A stretch of 64,000 bases of DNA from Pectobacterium betavasculorum. GTDB taxonomy: Bacteria; Pseudomonadota; Gammaproteobacteria; Enterobacterales; Enterobacteriaceae. A program made the position numbers and the translations under genes. The DNA is taken from positions 57,514 to 121,513 of the forward strand of contig NZ_JQHM01000009.1 in the NCBI RefSeq assembly GCF_000749845.1, given 5' to 3'. This document shows, in pieces, positions 29,496 to 37,783 of the stretch (within the stretch, counting starts at the first letter, position 1; each line of letters starts with the position of its first letter). The notes under the pieces were generated by a model. It made no database searches. It was not told where the DNA came from and worked only from the letters and a program-made list of their open reading frames with translations.

Positions 29496-30077
29496 TTATG
29501 CTTCGCCAAGCAGGGCTTTTTTAGCGGCGTTGAGAAAGTCGTCCGATAAGGTATCGCCAGCCGTTGCACGGGCTAATGTCAGTGCGCCGGATAACAGTGC
29601 TAATTGCGCCAGAGCATGCATCCTGCGCTGTTCTTTATCTTCTATCGTGGAGATGGACTCCAGTCTGTCCAGCATGGCTCTGACGCCGCTGAGATAAACC
29701 TCACGTACCGGCTTGCCTTCACTTTCTCTGGCGATGTCGCTAGCTAAGGCGGTGATTGCACAGCCATCTTTGGCTCCGTCACGGTGGGCGGGGGAGAGGT
29801 AATGTTCAACAAGCGTTTGCAGGCCATGATGATTTGGCTGATGGCTTATTTCCTGCCAGCGGGAACCGGAATCTTCAAGCGCTTTACGGCTGGCGATAGC
29901 GACGAGTTCATCTTTAGAGGCAAAATGACCATAAAAGCCGCCATGGGTTAACCCAGCCGCAGCCATCAAGTCGTTCACGCTGACGCCGTTGAGGCCCTGT
30001 TCACGAAAGAGCTGTGAGGAAACCTGGATAATTTCCTCTCGGTTACGCTCCATCTGCTGTTTTGATACACGGGCCAC
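29496..30077 (-). CDS. TetR/AcrR family transcriptional regulator
   Basis: A 193-residue repressor-type protein. The N-terminal helix-turn-helix is clear: SSQLFREQGLNGVSVNDLMA then AAGLTHGGFYGHFASKDELV, residues 19-60. The C-terminal ligand domain has DGCAITALASDIARES, a motif seen in a subfamily controlling reductases and efflux. It lies downstream of the aldo/keto reductase on the same strand, with an 84-bp gap holding an 11-bp perfect inverted repeat. Likely targets are the neighbouring reductase genes; the inducer is unknown. Confidence 0.88.
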   Translation of the reverse strand: MARVSKQQMERNREEIIQVSSQLFREQGLNGVSVNDLMAAAGLTHGGFYGHFASKDELVAIASRKALEDSGSRWQEISHQPNHHGLQTLVEHYLSPAHRDGAKDGCAITALASDIARESEGKPVREVYLSGVRAMLDRLESISTIEDKEQRRMHALAQLALLSGALTLARATAGDTLSDDFLNAAKKALLGEA

Positions 30078-30097
30078 TTTGTTCTCCTTCCTCTGTC

Positions 30098-30145
30098 AGG
30101 CATCATCTTAAAGTATGAAAAAACCAGACTCAATAGATGATGCCT
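30098..30145. promoter_or_regulatory. 11-bp perfect inverted repeat upstream of the tetR-type gene
   Basis: AGGCATCATCT (30098-30108) and AGATGATGCCT (30135-30145) are exact reverse complements 26 bases apart. They lie in the gap before the TetR-type gene. This could be an operator pair or an RNA hairpin; sequence alone does not decide. Confidence 0.55.
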
Positions 30146-30161
30146 TTCATCAATAGTCAGA

Positions 30162-31220
30162 TCAGGCTCGCGGTGGCCACGCTGTATTGATATGGGCGCT
30201 GTCTCCTCCCTGAGCCCGAGGCAACGTCCCCGCGATCTGATCGTGCGGCGTTCCTAGCGAAATAGCACTGACTTCATCCAGTCGCGCGACCTGAGCTTCG
30301 CTTAGCGTCACATTTAATGCGAGTAGCGTATCGTCCAGCTGTGCCAGCGTGCGAGAACCCAGAATGGGGATCAGGCTGGTGCTGGAGCGGGCGGATTTAT
30401 GCCGTAACCAGGCGATGGCAACCTGTATTGGCATGACGTTCAAATCATTTGCAACGCGAAATACTTCATCCAGCAAGGTCGTATCTTGCTCGATGTGCAC
30501 TAATCTTCCACCAAAACCGATCAGACGGCCTTCTTTACTTTGACGGTATTTACCCGTCAGCAAGCCACCGCCCAGCGGAGACCAAAGCGTTGCTGCCAGC
30601 CCCATTGCTTCTGCCATCGGCAGCAGTTCTCGCTCTGCCGTACGCTGTACCAGACTGTATTCCACCTGAATACCCGCAATTCGCGACCAGCCGCGCAGTT
30701 CCGCGATGGTGTCCGCTCGGGCAATGCGCCAGGCTGGGAAATTAGAGAAGCCTGCGTACTGGATTTTCCCAGCCCGAATGAGATCGTCGAAAGCACGAAC
30801 AATCTCTTCAAGCGGGGTTAATTGATCATCAAAGTGCGCCCACAGCACATCGATACGATCGGTTTGTAGCCGTTTAAGGCTGTTTTCTACCGACGAAATC
30901 ATATTCTTACGGCTATTGCCGGTTCGGGAAATTCCGGCATCCGCGATGGCACTTAAGGTGTATTTCGTCGCCACGACAAAATGATCGCGGTCTGCGGCAA
31001 TGAACTCTCCGACCATCTGCTCAGATTGACCAAACTGGTAAGCATCAGCCGTATCGATGAAGTTGCCGCCAGCATTCGCATAACGATCAAATACCTGTTT
31101 AGCCTGTTCTTTTTCAGAACCATAGCCCCAGCCAGTGCCAAAATTTCCTGTTCCGAGAGCCAACTCAGAGACGCGTAAGCCCGTATTCCGTCCAAACGTC
31201 GTGTATTTCATACTGTTCAT
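30162..31220 (-). CDS. Aldo/keto reductase
   Basis: An NADPH-dependent oxidoreductase of 352 residues with the AKR barrel. The catalytic tetrad can be read: Asp about 56 and Tyr about 61 in FIDTADAYQFG, Lys about 86 in VATKYTLS, and His about 129 in VLWAHFDD. The cofactor-binding stretch SLIPILGSRTLAQLDD is near residue 270. The substrate is not predictable. The start could also be MKYTTFGRN at 31211. It is divergent from an old yellow enzyme gene, with a long inverted repeat between them, and is followed by the TetR gene, so a small regulated detoxification unit is likely. Confidence 0.88.
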   Translation of the reverse strand: MNSMKYTTFGRNTGLRVSELALGTGNFGTGWGYGSEKEQAKQVFDRYANAGGNFIDTADAYQFGQSEQMVGEFIAADRDHFVVATKYTLSAIADAGISRTGNSRKNMISSVENSLKRLQTDRIDVLWAHFDDQLTPLEEIVRAFDDLIRAGKIQYAGFSNFPAWRIARADTIAELRGWSRIAGIQVEYSLVQRTAERELLPMAEAMGLAATLWSPLGGGLLTGKYRQSKEGRLIGFGGRLVHIEQDTTLLDEVFRVANDLNVMPIQVAIAWLRHKSARSSTSLIPILGSRTLAQLDDTLLALNVTLSEAQVARLDEVSAISLGTPHDQIAGTLPRAQGGDSAHINTAWPPRA

Positions 31221-31227
31221 CCATATT

Positions 31228-31270
31228 TAAATGTTGATTGACATTTATTATATATGTCACACATCATTTA
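31228..31270. promoter_or_regulatory. Inverted repeat operator candidate between divergent reductase genes
   Basis: Left arm TAAATGTTGATTGACATT (31228-31245) and right arm TATGTCACACATCATTTA (31253-31270) are complementary at about 14 or 15 of 18 positions, with a 7-base AT spacer. It begins 8 bp upstream of the aldo/keto reductase start. The size and symmetry fit a TetR-family operator; the nearby TetR protein is the obvious candidate. Confidence 0.6.
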
Positions 31271-31396
31271 TGAGTGCAAGCAAGGTGGCATTATCTTTAC
31301 AAGGGGTGATGCTGATAGGGTTGCTTAACTGAATGAATTGCGTTTTTAATCTATATTCAACGCCGCTATGACATAAACCTTAAAAAGGAAATATCC

Positions 31397-32503
31397 ATGT
31401 CTGACGATATTCTGTTTAGTCCCTTCACGGTAAAAGGGTTAACCCTTCCCAATCGCATCGTTATGGCGCCCATGACGCGTAGTATGGCGCAAGAGGGGAT
31501 TCCCGGCCCAGCGAATGCGCAATATTACCAGCGACGTGCTGAGGGAGGTGTAGGACTGATTCTAACGGAGGGGACTGTGGTCGATCGTCCCGCTTCGCGT
31601 AACATGCCAGGAATTCCATTTTTCCATGGTGAGGCGGCGCTGGCAGGCTGGGATGCGGTGGCTAAAGCAGTTCATGCCGCAGGTGGTCGTATTGGTCCAC
31701 AAATTTGGCATACGGGCTCAACGCACGGTCGCGGTTGGGAACCTGATGCTCCTGTTGAGAGCCCTTCTGGGTTGGTTGGGCCTGATGAGCCTCGTGGTGT
31801 GGTGATGACGGAAGAAGATATCGCCGATACCGTGGCGGCTTTCGCCCGTGCGGCAGCCGATGCTAAGCGGCTGGGGTTTGACACGCTGGAGTTGCATGGG
31901 GCGCATGGCTATCTGATCGATCAATTTTTCTGGCCGGGCACGAATAAGCGTGAAGATGCCTTTGGTGGTGCAACGATCCGCGAACGCTCTCGCTTTGCCG
32001 CTGAGGTAATTCGTGCTGTCCGGGCCGCTGTTGGTGAGGATTTCCCGCTGATTCTGCGCGTGAGTCAGTGGAAGCAGCAAGATTACAGCGCACGGCTTGC
32101 CACCTCTCCACAGGAGATGACGGACTGGTTGGCACCGCTAGTTGAGGCTGGTGTGGATGTTCTCCACTGTTCCCAGCGCCGTTTCTGGGAGCCGGAATTC
32201 CCTGAGATTGATGGGGATGAAGGGCTGAACTTCGCTGGTTGGGCGAAGAAGCTGACAGGTGCGGCGACAATCAGCGTTGGCTCGGTAGGGTTAAGCTCGG
32301 ATTTCTTTGCTGCGTTTGGTGGTGAAGGTTCTGGTGCGGCGGCGCTGGACAATCTGTATGCACGAATGGAGCGGGAAGAATTTGATTTGATCGCGGTCGG
32401 CCGGGTACTGCTCTCGGATGCGCAATGGGTGCAAAAAGTGCGTTCTGGACAGACTGATAAATTACGCGGTTTTGATGCAGCGGATTTAGCCGTACTGGCG
32501 TGA
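31397..32503 (+). CDS. NADH:flavin oxidoreductase, old yellow enzyme family
   Basis: An FMN-dependent ene-reductase-type protein of 368 residues, related to NemA and xenobiotic reductases. The N-terminal PFTVKGLTLPNRIVMAPMTR is the FMN-binding strand, and IWHTGS and the family signature FDTLELHGAHGYLIDQFFWP (near residue 160) are typical, the latter followed by GTNKREDAFGG. The phosphate-binding end is LIAVGRVLLSDAQW. A likely role is reduction of electrophilic alkenes or nitro compounds, but no substrate is shown. It is divergent from the aldo/keto reductase; a TetR-family gene is close. Confidence 0.88.
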   Translation: MSDDILFSPFTVKGLTLPNRIVMAPMTRSMAQEGIPGPANAQYYQRRAEGGVGLILTEGTVVDRPASRNMPGIPFFHGEAALAGWDAVAKAVHAAGGRIGPQIWHTGSTHGRGWEPDAPVESPSGLVGPDEPRGVVMTEEDIADTVAAFARAAADAKRLGFDTLELHGAHGYLIDQFFWPGTNKREDAFGGATIRERSRFAAEVIRAVRAAVGEDFPLILRVSQWKQQDYSARLATSPQEMTDWLAPLVEAGVDVLHCSQRRFWEPEFPEIDGDEGLNFAGWAKKLTGAATISVGSVGLSSDFFAAFGGEGSGAAALDNLYARMEREEFDLIAVGRVLLSDAQWVQKVRSGQTDKLRGFDAADLAVLA

Positions 32504-33002
32504 TGTTTGGGGGCCGTGGCTGATAAGTCGCGGTACTTCAATTGCGTATTGGAAAGGTTAATACAGAAAGATTAGCGCAGGTTCTCACCTACACGACACG
32601 TGCAATAGATAACGTTTAGTGGGTTTACTTCAGAGATGAGTCACTTTGCGGAAGTGGTGGGTCGTGCAGGATGACTCGGCCTTTGGCCTCGCCCCTTCGG
32701 GGTCAACGCTAGCGCGTTGTTGTCTCGTTTCACTCGGCTCGAACCTGAGCGCAGGTTCTCACCTACACGACACGTGCAATAGATAACGTTTAGTGGATTT
32801 ACTTCAGAGATGAGTCACTTTGCGGAAGTGGTGGGTCGTGCAGGATGACTCGGCCTTTGGCCTCGCCCCTTCGGGGTCAACGCTAGCGCGTTGCTGTCTC
32901 GTTTCACTCGGCTCGAACCTGAGCGCAGGTTCTCACCTACACGACACGTGCAATAGATAACGTTTAGTGGATTTACTTCAGGGATGAGTCACTTTGCGGA
33001 AG
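32504..33002. other. Non-coding region downstream of the tRNA-Lys gene
   Basis: No gene. After about 70 unremarkable bases the rest is the 174-bp tandem repeat array. On the minus strand it lies immediately downstream of tRNA-Lys, so it would form the 3' part of the tRNA operon transcript. Confidence 0.85.
32575..33002 (-). repeat. 174-bp tandem repeats carrying copies of the tRNA-Lys 3' end
   Basis: Units begin at 32575, 32749 and 32923 with an exact 174-bp period and only a few substitutions; the third unit runs directly into tRNA-Lys. Each complete unit contains TGGTGGGTCGTGCAGGAT, which is the 18-base 3' end of tRNA-Lys including CCA, at 32660-32677 and 32834-32851. After that point the units diverge from the tRNA and contain short hairpins such as GGCCTTTGGCC, CCCCTTCGGGG and GAACCTGAGCGCAGGTTC. 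The layout parallels the repeats behind E. coli tyrT. Confidence 0.92.
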
Positions 33003-33078
33003 TGGTGGGTCGTGCAGGATTCGAACCTGCGACCAATTGATTAAAAGTCAACTGCTCTACCGACTGAGCTAACGACCC
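33003..33078 (-). tRNA. tRNA-Lys (TTT)
   Basis: A 76-base cloverleaf on the minus strand, with 5' end GGGTCGTTAGCTCAG, anticodon loop with TTT, T-arm GGTTCGAATCC and encoded CCA. It is last of the four-tRNA unit, only 7 bases after a tRNA-Val. The order Val-Val-Val-Lys beside gltX is the E. coli valU-valX-valY-lysV locus. Confidence 0.97.
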
Positions 33079-33085
33079 GCAGAAG

Positions 33086-33161
33086 TGGTGGGTGATGACG
33101 GGATCGAACCGCCGACCCCCTCCTTGTAAGGGAGGTGCTCTCCCAGCTGAGCTAATCACCC
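33086..33161 (-). tRNA. tRNA-Val (TAC), third copy
   Basis: A 76-base cloverleaf with 5' end GGGTGATTAGCTCAG, anticodon TAC in CCTTACAAGG, T-arm GGTTCGATCC and encoded CCA. It is identical in sequence to the two upstream copies. The flanks CAGAAGT and CTTCTG are complementary and would extend the acceptor stem in the precursor. Confidence 0.97.
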
Positions 33162-33215
33162 ACTTCTGTACTACATTTACTTCAACTTCTAATAAGAAGA
33201 CCAGCTGGTAGAGAT

Positions 33216-33291
33216 TGGTGGGTGATGACGGGATCGAACCGCCGACCCCCTCCTTGTAAGGGAGGTGCTCTCCCAGCTGAGCTAATCACCC
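33216..33291 (-). tRNA. tRNA-Val (TAC), second copy
   Basis: A 76-base cloverleaf identical to the other two tRNA-Val genes, anticodon TAC, CCA encoded. The immediate flanks GAGAT and ATCTC are complementary, which could pair in the precursor. It is separated by 54 bases from the next tRNA-Val. Confidence 0.97.
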
Positions 33292-33349
33292 AATCTCAAA
33301 TCTTCTTACTCTACACAGCGAGCAACTCTTACTTAAAATCCGTAAGGAG

Positions 33350-33425
33350 TGGTGGGTGATGACGGGATCGAACCGCCGACCCCCTCCTTGTAAGGGAGGT
33401 GCTCTCCCAGCTGAGCTAATCACCC
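33350..33425 (-). tRNA. tRNA-Val (TAC), first copy
   Basis: A 76-base cloverleaf identical to the other two, anticodon TAC, CCA encoded. It is the promoter-proximal gene of the unit. Confidence 0.97.
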
Positions 33426-33442
33426 CCGCTGTGTGGAGTCGC

Positions 33443-33470
33443 ATTATAGGGATCCTTGAATATGAGTCAA
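33443..33470 (-). promoter_or_regulatory. Sigma-70 promoter of the tRNA-Val/Lys operon
   Basis: On the minus strand TTGACT (33470-33465) and a perfect TATAAT (33448-33443) are 16 bp apart. The -10 is followed by GCGACTCC, a GC-rich discriminator typical of promoters under DksA/ppGpp control. The first tRNA begins about 18 bp further on. Confidence 0.85.
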
Positions 33471-33716
33471 CGCTTTTTAAAACTAAAATGGTTGTTCGTT
33501 GCAAAATTAGGCAAGGCGTCGTATTTATCGCCGTTAGCGCTGTATCCTTGTGCAATTCAGTCAGCTATCTTGCTCCTTCAACCACAATAAAAGCGCGTGC
33601 GGCATGTTACGGCGTTGAGGAATCGAAGCAGAGTGATAGAATGTTGCCCACTTTTGTTCTCTGAGCTCATGTCGGTCTATGCCGACAGCCGTTGCGTAAT
33701 AAGGCTGTAATCCCAA

Positions 33717-35132
33717 ATGAAAATCAAAACCCGTTTCGCCCCTAGCCCTACTGGCTATCTTCACGTTGGCGGCGCTCGTACCGCACTGTATTCTTGGCTA
33801 TTTGCCCGTCACCAGGACGGCGAGTTCGTGCTGCGTATTGAAGATACCGATCTGGAGCGTTCAACTCAGGACGCGATTGATGCCATTATGGATGGTATGA
33901 ACTGGCTGAGCCTGAACTGGGATGAAGGCCCGTACTACCAGACTAAACGTTTTGACCGCTACAACGCCGTTATCGATCAGATGCTGGAAAACGGTACGGC
34001 ATATAGATGCTACTGTTCGAAAGAGCGTCTGGAAGCACTGCGCGAGCAGCAGATGGAAAATGGTGATAAGCCACGTTACGACGGCTGCTGTCGTGGTTCT
34101 CACAAGCATCATGCTGACAGTGAGCCGCATGTTGTGCGTTTTCTTAACCCACAGGAAGGTTCAGTCATCTTTAATGACCGAATTCGTGGGCCGATCGAAT
34201 TCAGCAATCAGGAACTCGACGATCTGATCATCCGCCGTACCGACGGCTCGCCGACCTACAACTTCTGTGTCGTCATCGATGACTGGGATATGGAAATTAC
34301 GCACGTTATCCGTGGTGAAGATCATATCAACAATACGCCGCGCCAGATCAACATCCTGAAAGCTTTGGGCGCACCGGTACCGGAATATGCGCATGTGTCG
34401 ATGATTTTGGGTGACGACGGTAAGAAGTTGTCCAAGCGTCACGGTGCTGTCGGTGTGATGCAATACCGCGATGATGGCTATCTGCCGGAAGCATTGCTGA
34501 ATTATCTGGTGCGTTTAGGCTGGTCATCTGGCGATCAGGAAATTTTCTCTATTGATGAGATGAAATCTCTGTTCTCACTGGATGCGGTCAGCAAATCCGC
34601 AAGTGCCTTCAATACTGAGAAGCTGCAATGGCTGAACCATCATTATATTAACCATCTGCCAGCAGAATACGTGGCAACACATCTGTCATGGCATATTGAG
34701 CAGGCAGGAATTGATACTCGCACCGGACCACAGTTGAGCGAACTGGTCGGCCTGTTGGGCGAACGTTGTAAAACGCTGAAAGAAATAGCGGATTCTTGCC
34801 GCTATTTCTATGAAGATTTTGCTGAGTTTGATGCGGATGCCGCGAAGAAGCATTTGCGTCCGGTTGCGCGTCAGCCACTTGAACTGGTACGTGAGAAGCT
34901 GGCAGCGATTACTAGCTGGACGCCGGAGAACATTCACCATGCTATTCAGGGCACGGCAGATGAACTGGGTCAGGGTATGGGTAAAGTCGGCATGCCGCTG
35001 CGCGTTGCGGTAACAGGGGCTGGTCAGTCTCCGGGCGTTGACGTGACTGTACATGCGATTGGCCAACAGCGTTCGCTGGCGCGTATTGATAAAGCACTGG
35101 CTTTCATTACCGAGCGTGAAGCACAGCAGTAA
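33717..35132 (+). CDS. gltX: Glutamyl-tRNA synthetase
   Basis: A class I aminoacyl-tRNA synthetase that charges tRNA-Glu, 471 residues as in E. coli. HIGH is present as [14 protein letters not shown] at residues 8-21, and KMSKS as [10 protein letters not shown] near residue 237. The zinc-binding cysteines lie in [10 protein letters not shown] near residue 98 and in YDGCCRGSH. The C-terminal helical anticodon-binding domain follows. It is divergent from the tRNA-Val/Lys operon by about 250 bp and ends at a strong terminator. Its paralogue gluQ stands near the left end of the window. Confidence 0.97.
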   Translation: MKIKTRFAPSPTGYLHVGGARTALYSWLFARHQDGEFVLRIEDTDLERSTQDAIDAIMDGMNWLSLNWDEGPYYQTKRFDRYNAVIDQMLENGTAYRCYCSKERLEALREQQMENGDKPRYDGCCRGSHKHHADSEPHVVRFLNPQEGSVIFNDRIRGPIEFSNQELDDLIIRRTDGSPTYNFCVVIDDWDMEITHVIRGEDHINNTPRQINILKALGAPVPEYAHVSMILGDDGKKLSKRHGAVGVMQYRDDGYLPEALLNYLVRLGWSSGDQEIFSIDEMKSLFSLDAVSKSASAFNTEKLQWLNHHYINHLPAEYVATHLSWHIEQAGIDTRTGPQLSELVGLLGERCKTLKEIADSCRYFYEDFAEFDADAAKKHLRPVARQPLELVREKLAAITSWTPENIHHAIQGTADELGQGMGKVGMPLRVAVTGAGQSPGVDVTVHAIGQQRSLARIDKALAFITEREAQQ

Positions 35133-35163
35133 TCGCTATCGCGTAAATAGCATTGCACAAAAT

Positions 35164-35193
35164 AAGCCCCGGCCTGAGAGCCGGGGTTTTTTA
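35164..35193 (+). terminator. Intrinsic terminator after gltX
   Basis: CCCCGGC (35167-35173) pairs with GCCGGGG (35180-35186), followed by a T-run. The convergent esterase gene ends about 30 bp beyond. Confidence 0.92.
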
Positions 35194-35225
35194 TTGTTTT
35201 ATCTGAGAGCGGTGTTGCCTGATAA

Positions 35226-36110
35226 CTATTGACCGGCGATAGCCACCGCTTTGCCGATGGCATCGGGAATCACGTCACCATGTCCCTTTCCAGGGAACAG
35301 AATAAAGTCGGCTTTTGTGCCTTGTTCATTGAGTTGTGTGGCTAGCGTTTTTGCTCTTTCCACCATTTTTCTTTGGCTGAGTCGTTCTGCCCGTTTTTCA
35401 TCAACGGGTTGACCCGCCCGCGTTTTGACTTGCTCATCTTCATTTGCCCCTGCTGTAACGGTAATTGACAGCGGTGGTGTAGCGAGCAGCGGCGTTCTTG
35501 CCGGAATCACAATGCCATTTCCCCACCAGATAGATGGGCTTGCAGCAACATAACGCTGGAAAGATTCGGTGTGGTTAAAAAGCGTATAGAGAGTAAATAG
35601 GCCACCGAAAGAGTGCCCGGCAAGCGTTTGTTTTTGTTTATTAACGGCATAGTTTGCTTCAACCCAGGATTTTACCGTGGATTGCAGGAATTGATAAAAC
35701 GCCTCGGCCTCACCGCCTGTAGCAAAATCTGGATCGGTGAGTGTGGTTGGTGGCGTGTAGTCTCGCGTTCTGGCGGGAACATCGTAAGGCTTATCGATCG
35801 GATAACCGATAGCGACAATCAGCGGTGCTGCGCCATTTTTCGCGTTATAGCTGTTTATAGCAACAGGAAACTGCGCATTGCCGTCCAGCATGTACAGCAT
35901 CGGATAACCGCCTTCTGGCGCGGGTTGGCGGGGAAGTGCGATGAAAATCCGATAGGTATGCTGTGCATCACTTTGTATCTCAATCTGTTTGATCTCAAAT
36001 TGAGCTTTTGCTTGTTCGGTAATATCAGGAATAGTTGGCTCAGCCCGAACGGGCGAGATGCTAGATGCGGATACCATCAGAGAAAATACAATCATAGGAA
36101 AATAGCGCAT
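35226..36110 (-). CDS. Secreted alpha/beta hydrolase, esterase D/IroE-like
   Basis: A 294-residue protein with a signal peptide (MRYFPMIVFSLMVSASS ... ending VRA), so periplasmic. The nucleophile elbow GHSFGGLF near residue 165 holds the catalytic serine, and the C-terminal GKGHGDV probably the histidine. PMLYMLDGNAQF near residue 70 is typical of the esterase/enterochelin esterase-like family. IroE and similar proteins hydrolyse siderophore esters, and a partial Fur-like site stands upstream, so a siderophore-related role is possible but unproven. The start at 36110 is preferred over 36152 because it begins the signal peptide. Confidence 0.82.
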   Translation of the reverse strand: MRYFPMIVFSLMVSASSISPVRAEPTIPDITEQAKAQFEIKQIEIQSDAQHTYRIFIALPRQPAPEGGYPMLYMLDGNAQFPVAINSYNAKNGAAPLIVAIGYPIDKPYDVPARTRDYTPPTTLTDPDFATGGEAEAFYQFLQSTVKSWVEANYAVNKQKQTLAGHSFGGLFTLYTLFNHTESFQRYVAASPSIWWGNGIVIPARTPLLATPPLSITVTAGANEDEQVKTRAGQPVDEKRAERLSQRKMVERAKTLATQLNEQGTKADFILFPGKGHGDVIPDAIGKAVAIAGQ

Positions 36111-36147
36111 GTGCTGGGGCTTAATAGAAGACAAAAGCGTAACGTGA

Positions 36148-36166
36148 ATCAATGATAATAAATCGC
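36148..36166 (-). promoter_or_regulatory. Weak Fur-like site upstream of the esterase gene
   Basis: The sequence around AATGATAAT (36151-36159) matches the Fur consensus at about 12 of 19 positions, with an intact 9-base core. It lies about 40 bp before the preferred esterase start. Weak alone, but it fits a siderophore-processing role. Confidence 0.35.
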
Positions 36167-36281
36167 GTTATCGTTGGCAGCTTTTATTGTGCTTGTGATG
36201 ATATGACACCGGAATTGCCGCCTGTTTTTTCTTACCTTTGGCGTCTTTTTCAGCGGTTGACCGGATAACCGGATTTAGCCG

Positions 36282-36310
36282 TTGACACTGCTAATCGGGT
36301 TTCATATTAT
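36282..36310 (+). promoter_or_regulatory. Sigma-70 promoter of the tRNA-Ala pair
   Basis: TTGACA (36282-36287) and TATTAT (36305-36310) are separated by 17 bp and followed by the GC-rich discriminator GCGACGCG. This is a near-consensus, stringent-type stable RNA promoter about 50 bp before the first tRNA. Confidence 0.88.
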
Positions 36311-36358
36311 GCGACGCGTTCGCACAGTACTTGCCTTTATGGTGACGCTGTAAGATAC

Positions 36359-36434
<76 letters not shown>

Positions 36435-36481
36435 AACACTCCCTTTGTTTGGTTAGTTATCACGAACATTTCACACGTTGT

Positions 36482-36557
<76 letters not shown>

Positions 36558-36721
36558 AATCATCGCATTACTTCTGATTTCATTCCGTTTTTTCAATTTC
36601 TCCGTATTCAATCAACGTTTTTCATTTGCTTAATACGTTTGTCAGTGATTCCCTGTAAACGGTTCTTGGTAAACGCTAGTTGGCTGCCTTCATTTTTTGA
36701 AGACAACCAAACCGTTATCGC

Positions 36722-37411
36722 TTAAGCCTCTTCCGGGAGCCTTGGCGTCCAGTCTATTGGCGACAATCCTTGCTGTTCCAGAAGCTGATTAGCCTGCGAA
36801 AAATGCTTGCAACCCAAAAAACCACGATGTGCAGACAGTGGAGAAGGGTGTGGCGATTTCAGAATATGGTGACGCTGTTGGTCAATGATGTTGCCTTTTT
36901 TCTGTGCATGCGAGCCCCACAAAAGAAAGACCACACCTTCCCGCTGTTCATTCAATGCAGCAATAACGCGGTCAGTAAAGGTTTCCCAGCCCAGATTGGC
37001 GTGAGAGTGCGCCTGTCCAGCTTCAACGGTTAGTACTGTGTTTAACAGTAAAACGCCTTGCTCCGCCCAGCTTTGCAGAAAACCGTGTCGTGGGATTTCA
37101 AATCCAGGGATATCGCTCGCCAGTTCTTTATAAATATTACCCAGAGAAGGCGGAGCGGGTACACCCGGACGTACCGAGAACGACAGCCCATGTGCCTGAT
37201 TCGGGCCGTGATAAGGGTCTTGCCCCAGAATGACGACTTTGACCTGATGCAGTTCGGTAAAGCGAAATGCGTTAAAAACATCTTTCTGCGGGGGATAGAT
37301 CGTCTTACCAGCAGCCCGCTCTTTCCCTACGAACTCAAGGGTATTGATGAAATAAGGCTGCTGCTTTTCTTGTGCTAGCACGTCATGCCAGGTAAGGAGG
37401 GTCGCCATCAT
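36722..37411 (-). CDS. ung: Uracil-DNA glycosylase
   Basis: Removes uracil from DNA as the first step of base excision repair. It is 229 residues, the family length. The water-activating Asp is about residue 65 in [20 protein letters not shown]. The minor groove/leucine loop with its catalytic His is seen as [15 protein letters not shown] near residue 186. The first two codons are both ATG, so the start may be one codon later. It is divergent from grcA, as in E. coli. Confidence 0.97.
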   Translation of the reverse strand: MMATLLTWHDVLAQEKQQPYFINTLEFVGKERAAGKTIYPPQKDVFNAFRFTELHQVKVVILGQDPYHGPNQAHGLSFSVRPGVPAPPSLGNIYKELASDIPGFEIPRHGFLQSWAEQGVLLLNTVLTVEAGQAHSHANLGWETFTDRVIAALNEQREGVVFLLWGSHAQKKGNIIDQQRHHILKSPHPSPLSAHRGFLGCKHFSQANQLLEQQGLSPIDWTPRLPEEA

Positions 37412-37566
37412 GCACTCTTTTTTACAGGTTGAATGGTGTTGTAGGTAGCTTACCGATCTATTGTGCTGAGGTAAAACCGTAACCGCTATTGTCGGGTGAA
37501 AGAACGTTTTTTTGAAAAAAAATTGAAAATTTACAAAAATATTTGCAATTCGGTGTCTTGGTAAAA

Positions 37567-37633
37567 TTGATATAAAACAATAAATTGCCTTCGTGTGGTT
37601 AAATGGTGGGTTTTTAAAATTGATTTAAGTCAA
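37567..37633 (+). promoter_or_regulatory. Two FNR-like sites upstream of grcA
   Basis: TTGATATAAAACAA (37567-37580) and TTGATTTAAGTCAA (37620-37633) each match 9 of the 10 fixed bases of TTGAT-N4-ATCAA. They are 53 bp apart. The E. coli yfiD/grcA promoter is known for two FNR sites with exactly that spacing (centres -40.5 and -93.5), so anaerobic activation is strongly suggested. Confidence 0.85.
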
Positions 37634-37708
37634 GGATGCCTAGCTATCAGGCTGGTATATAAGGGAGTAGATACAAACAGTTTTATACGATCGTTACGAA
37701 ATCTGGCC

Positions 37709-37756
37709 GTTTTTAACTAAGTCAGTTTTTAACTACGTTCGTTTTTAACTAAGACA
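37709..37756 (+). repeat. Three tandem 16-bp repeats in the grcA leader
   Basis: GTTTTTAACTAAGTCA, GTTTTTAACTACGTTC and GTTTTTAACTAAGACA lie end to end with no spacer. The first 11 bases are invariant. They sit between the FNR-like sites and the start codon, probably in the 5' untranslated region. Function unknown. Confidence 0.9.
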
Positions 37757-37783
37757 ATAACACGCCGTTTTACGGAGGCAATT

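Noticed and set aside
32575..33002. CRISPR-like array
   Set aside because: Repeats are 174 bp, contiguous and nearly identical, with no short repeat-spacer alternation and no cas genes.
33286..33555. 89-codon minus-strand frame over tRNA-Val
   Set aside because: It overlaps a tRNA gene and its promoter.
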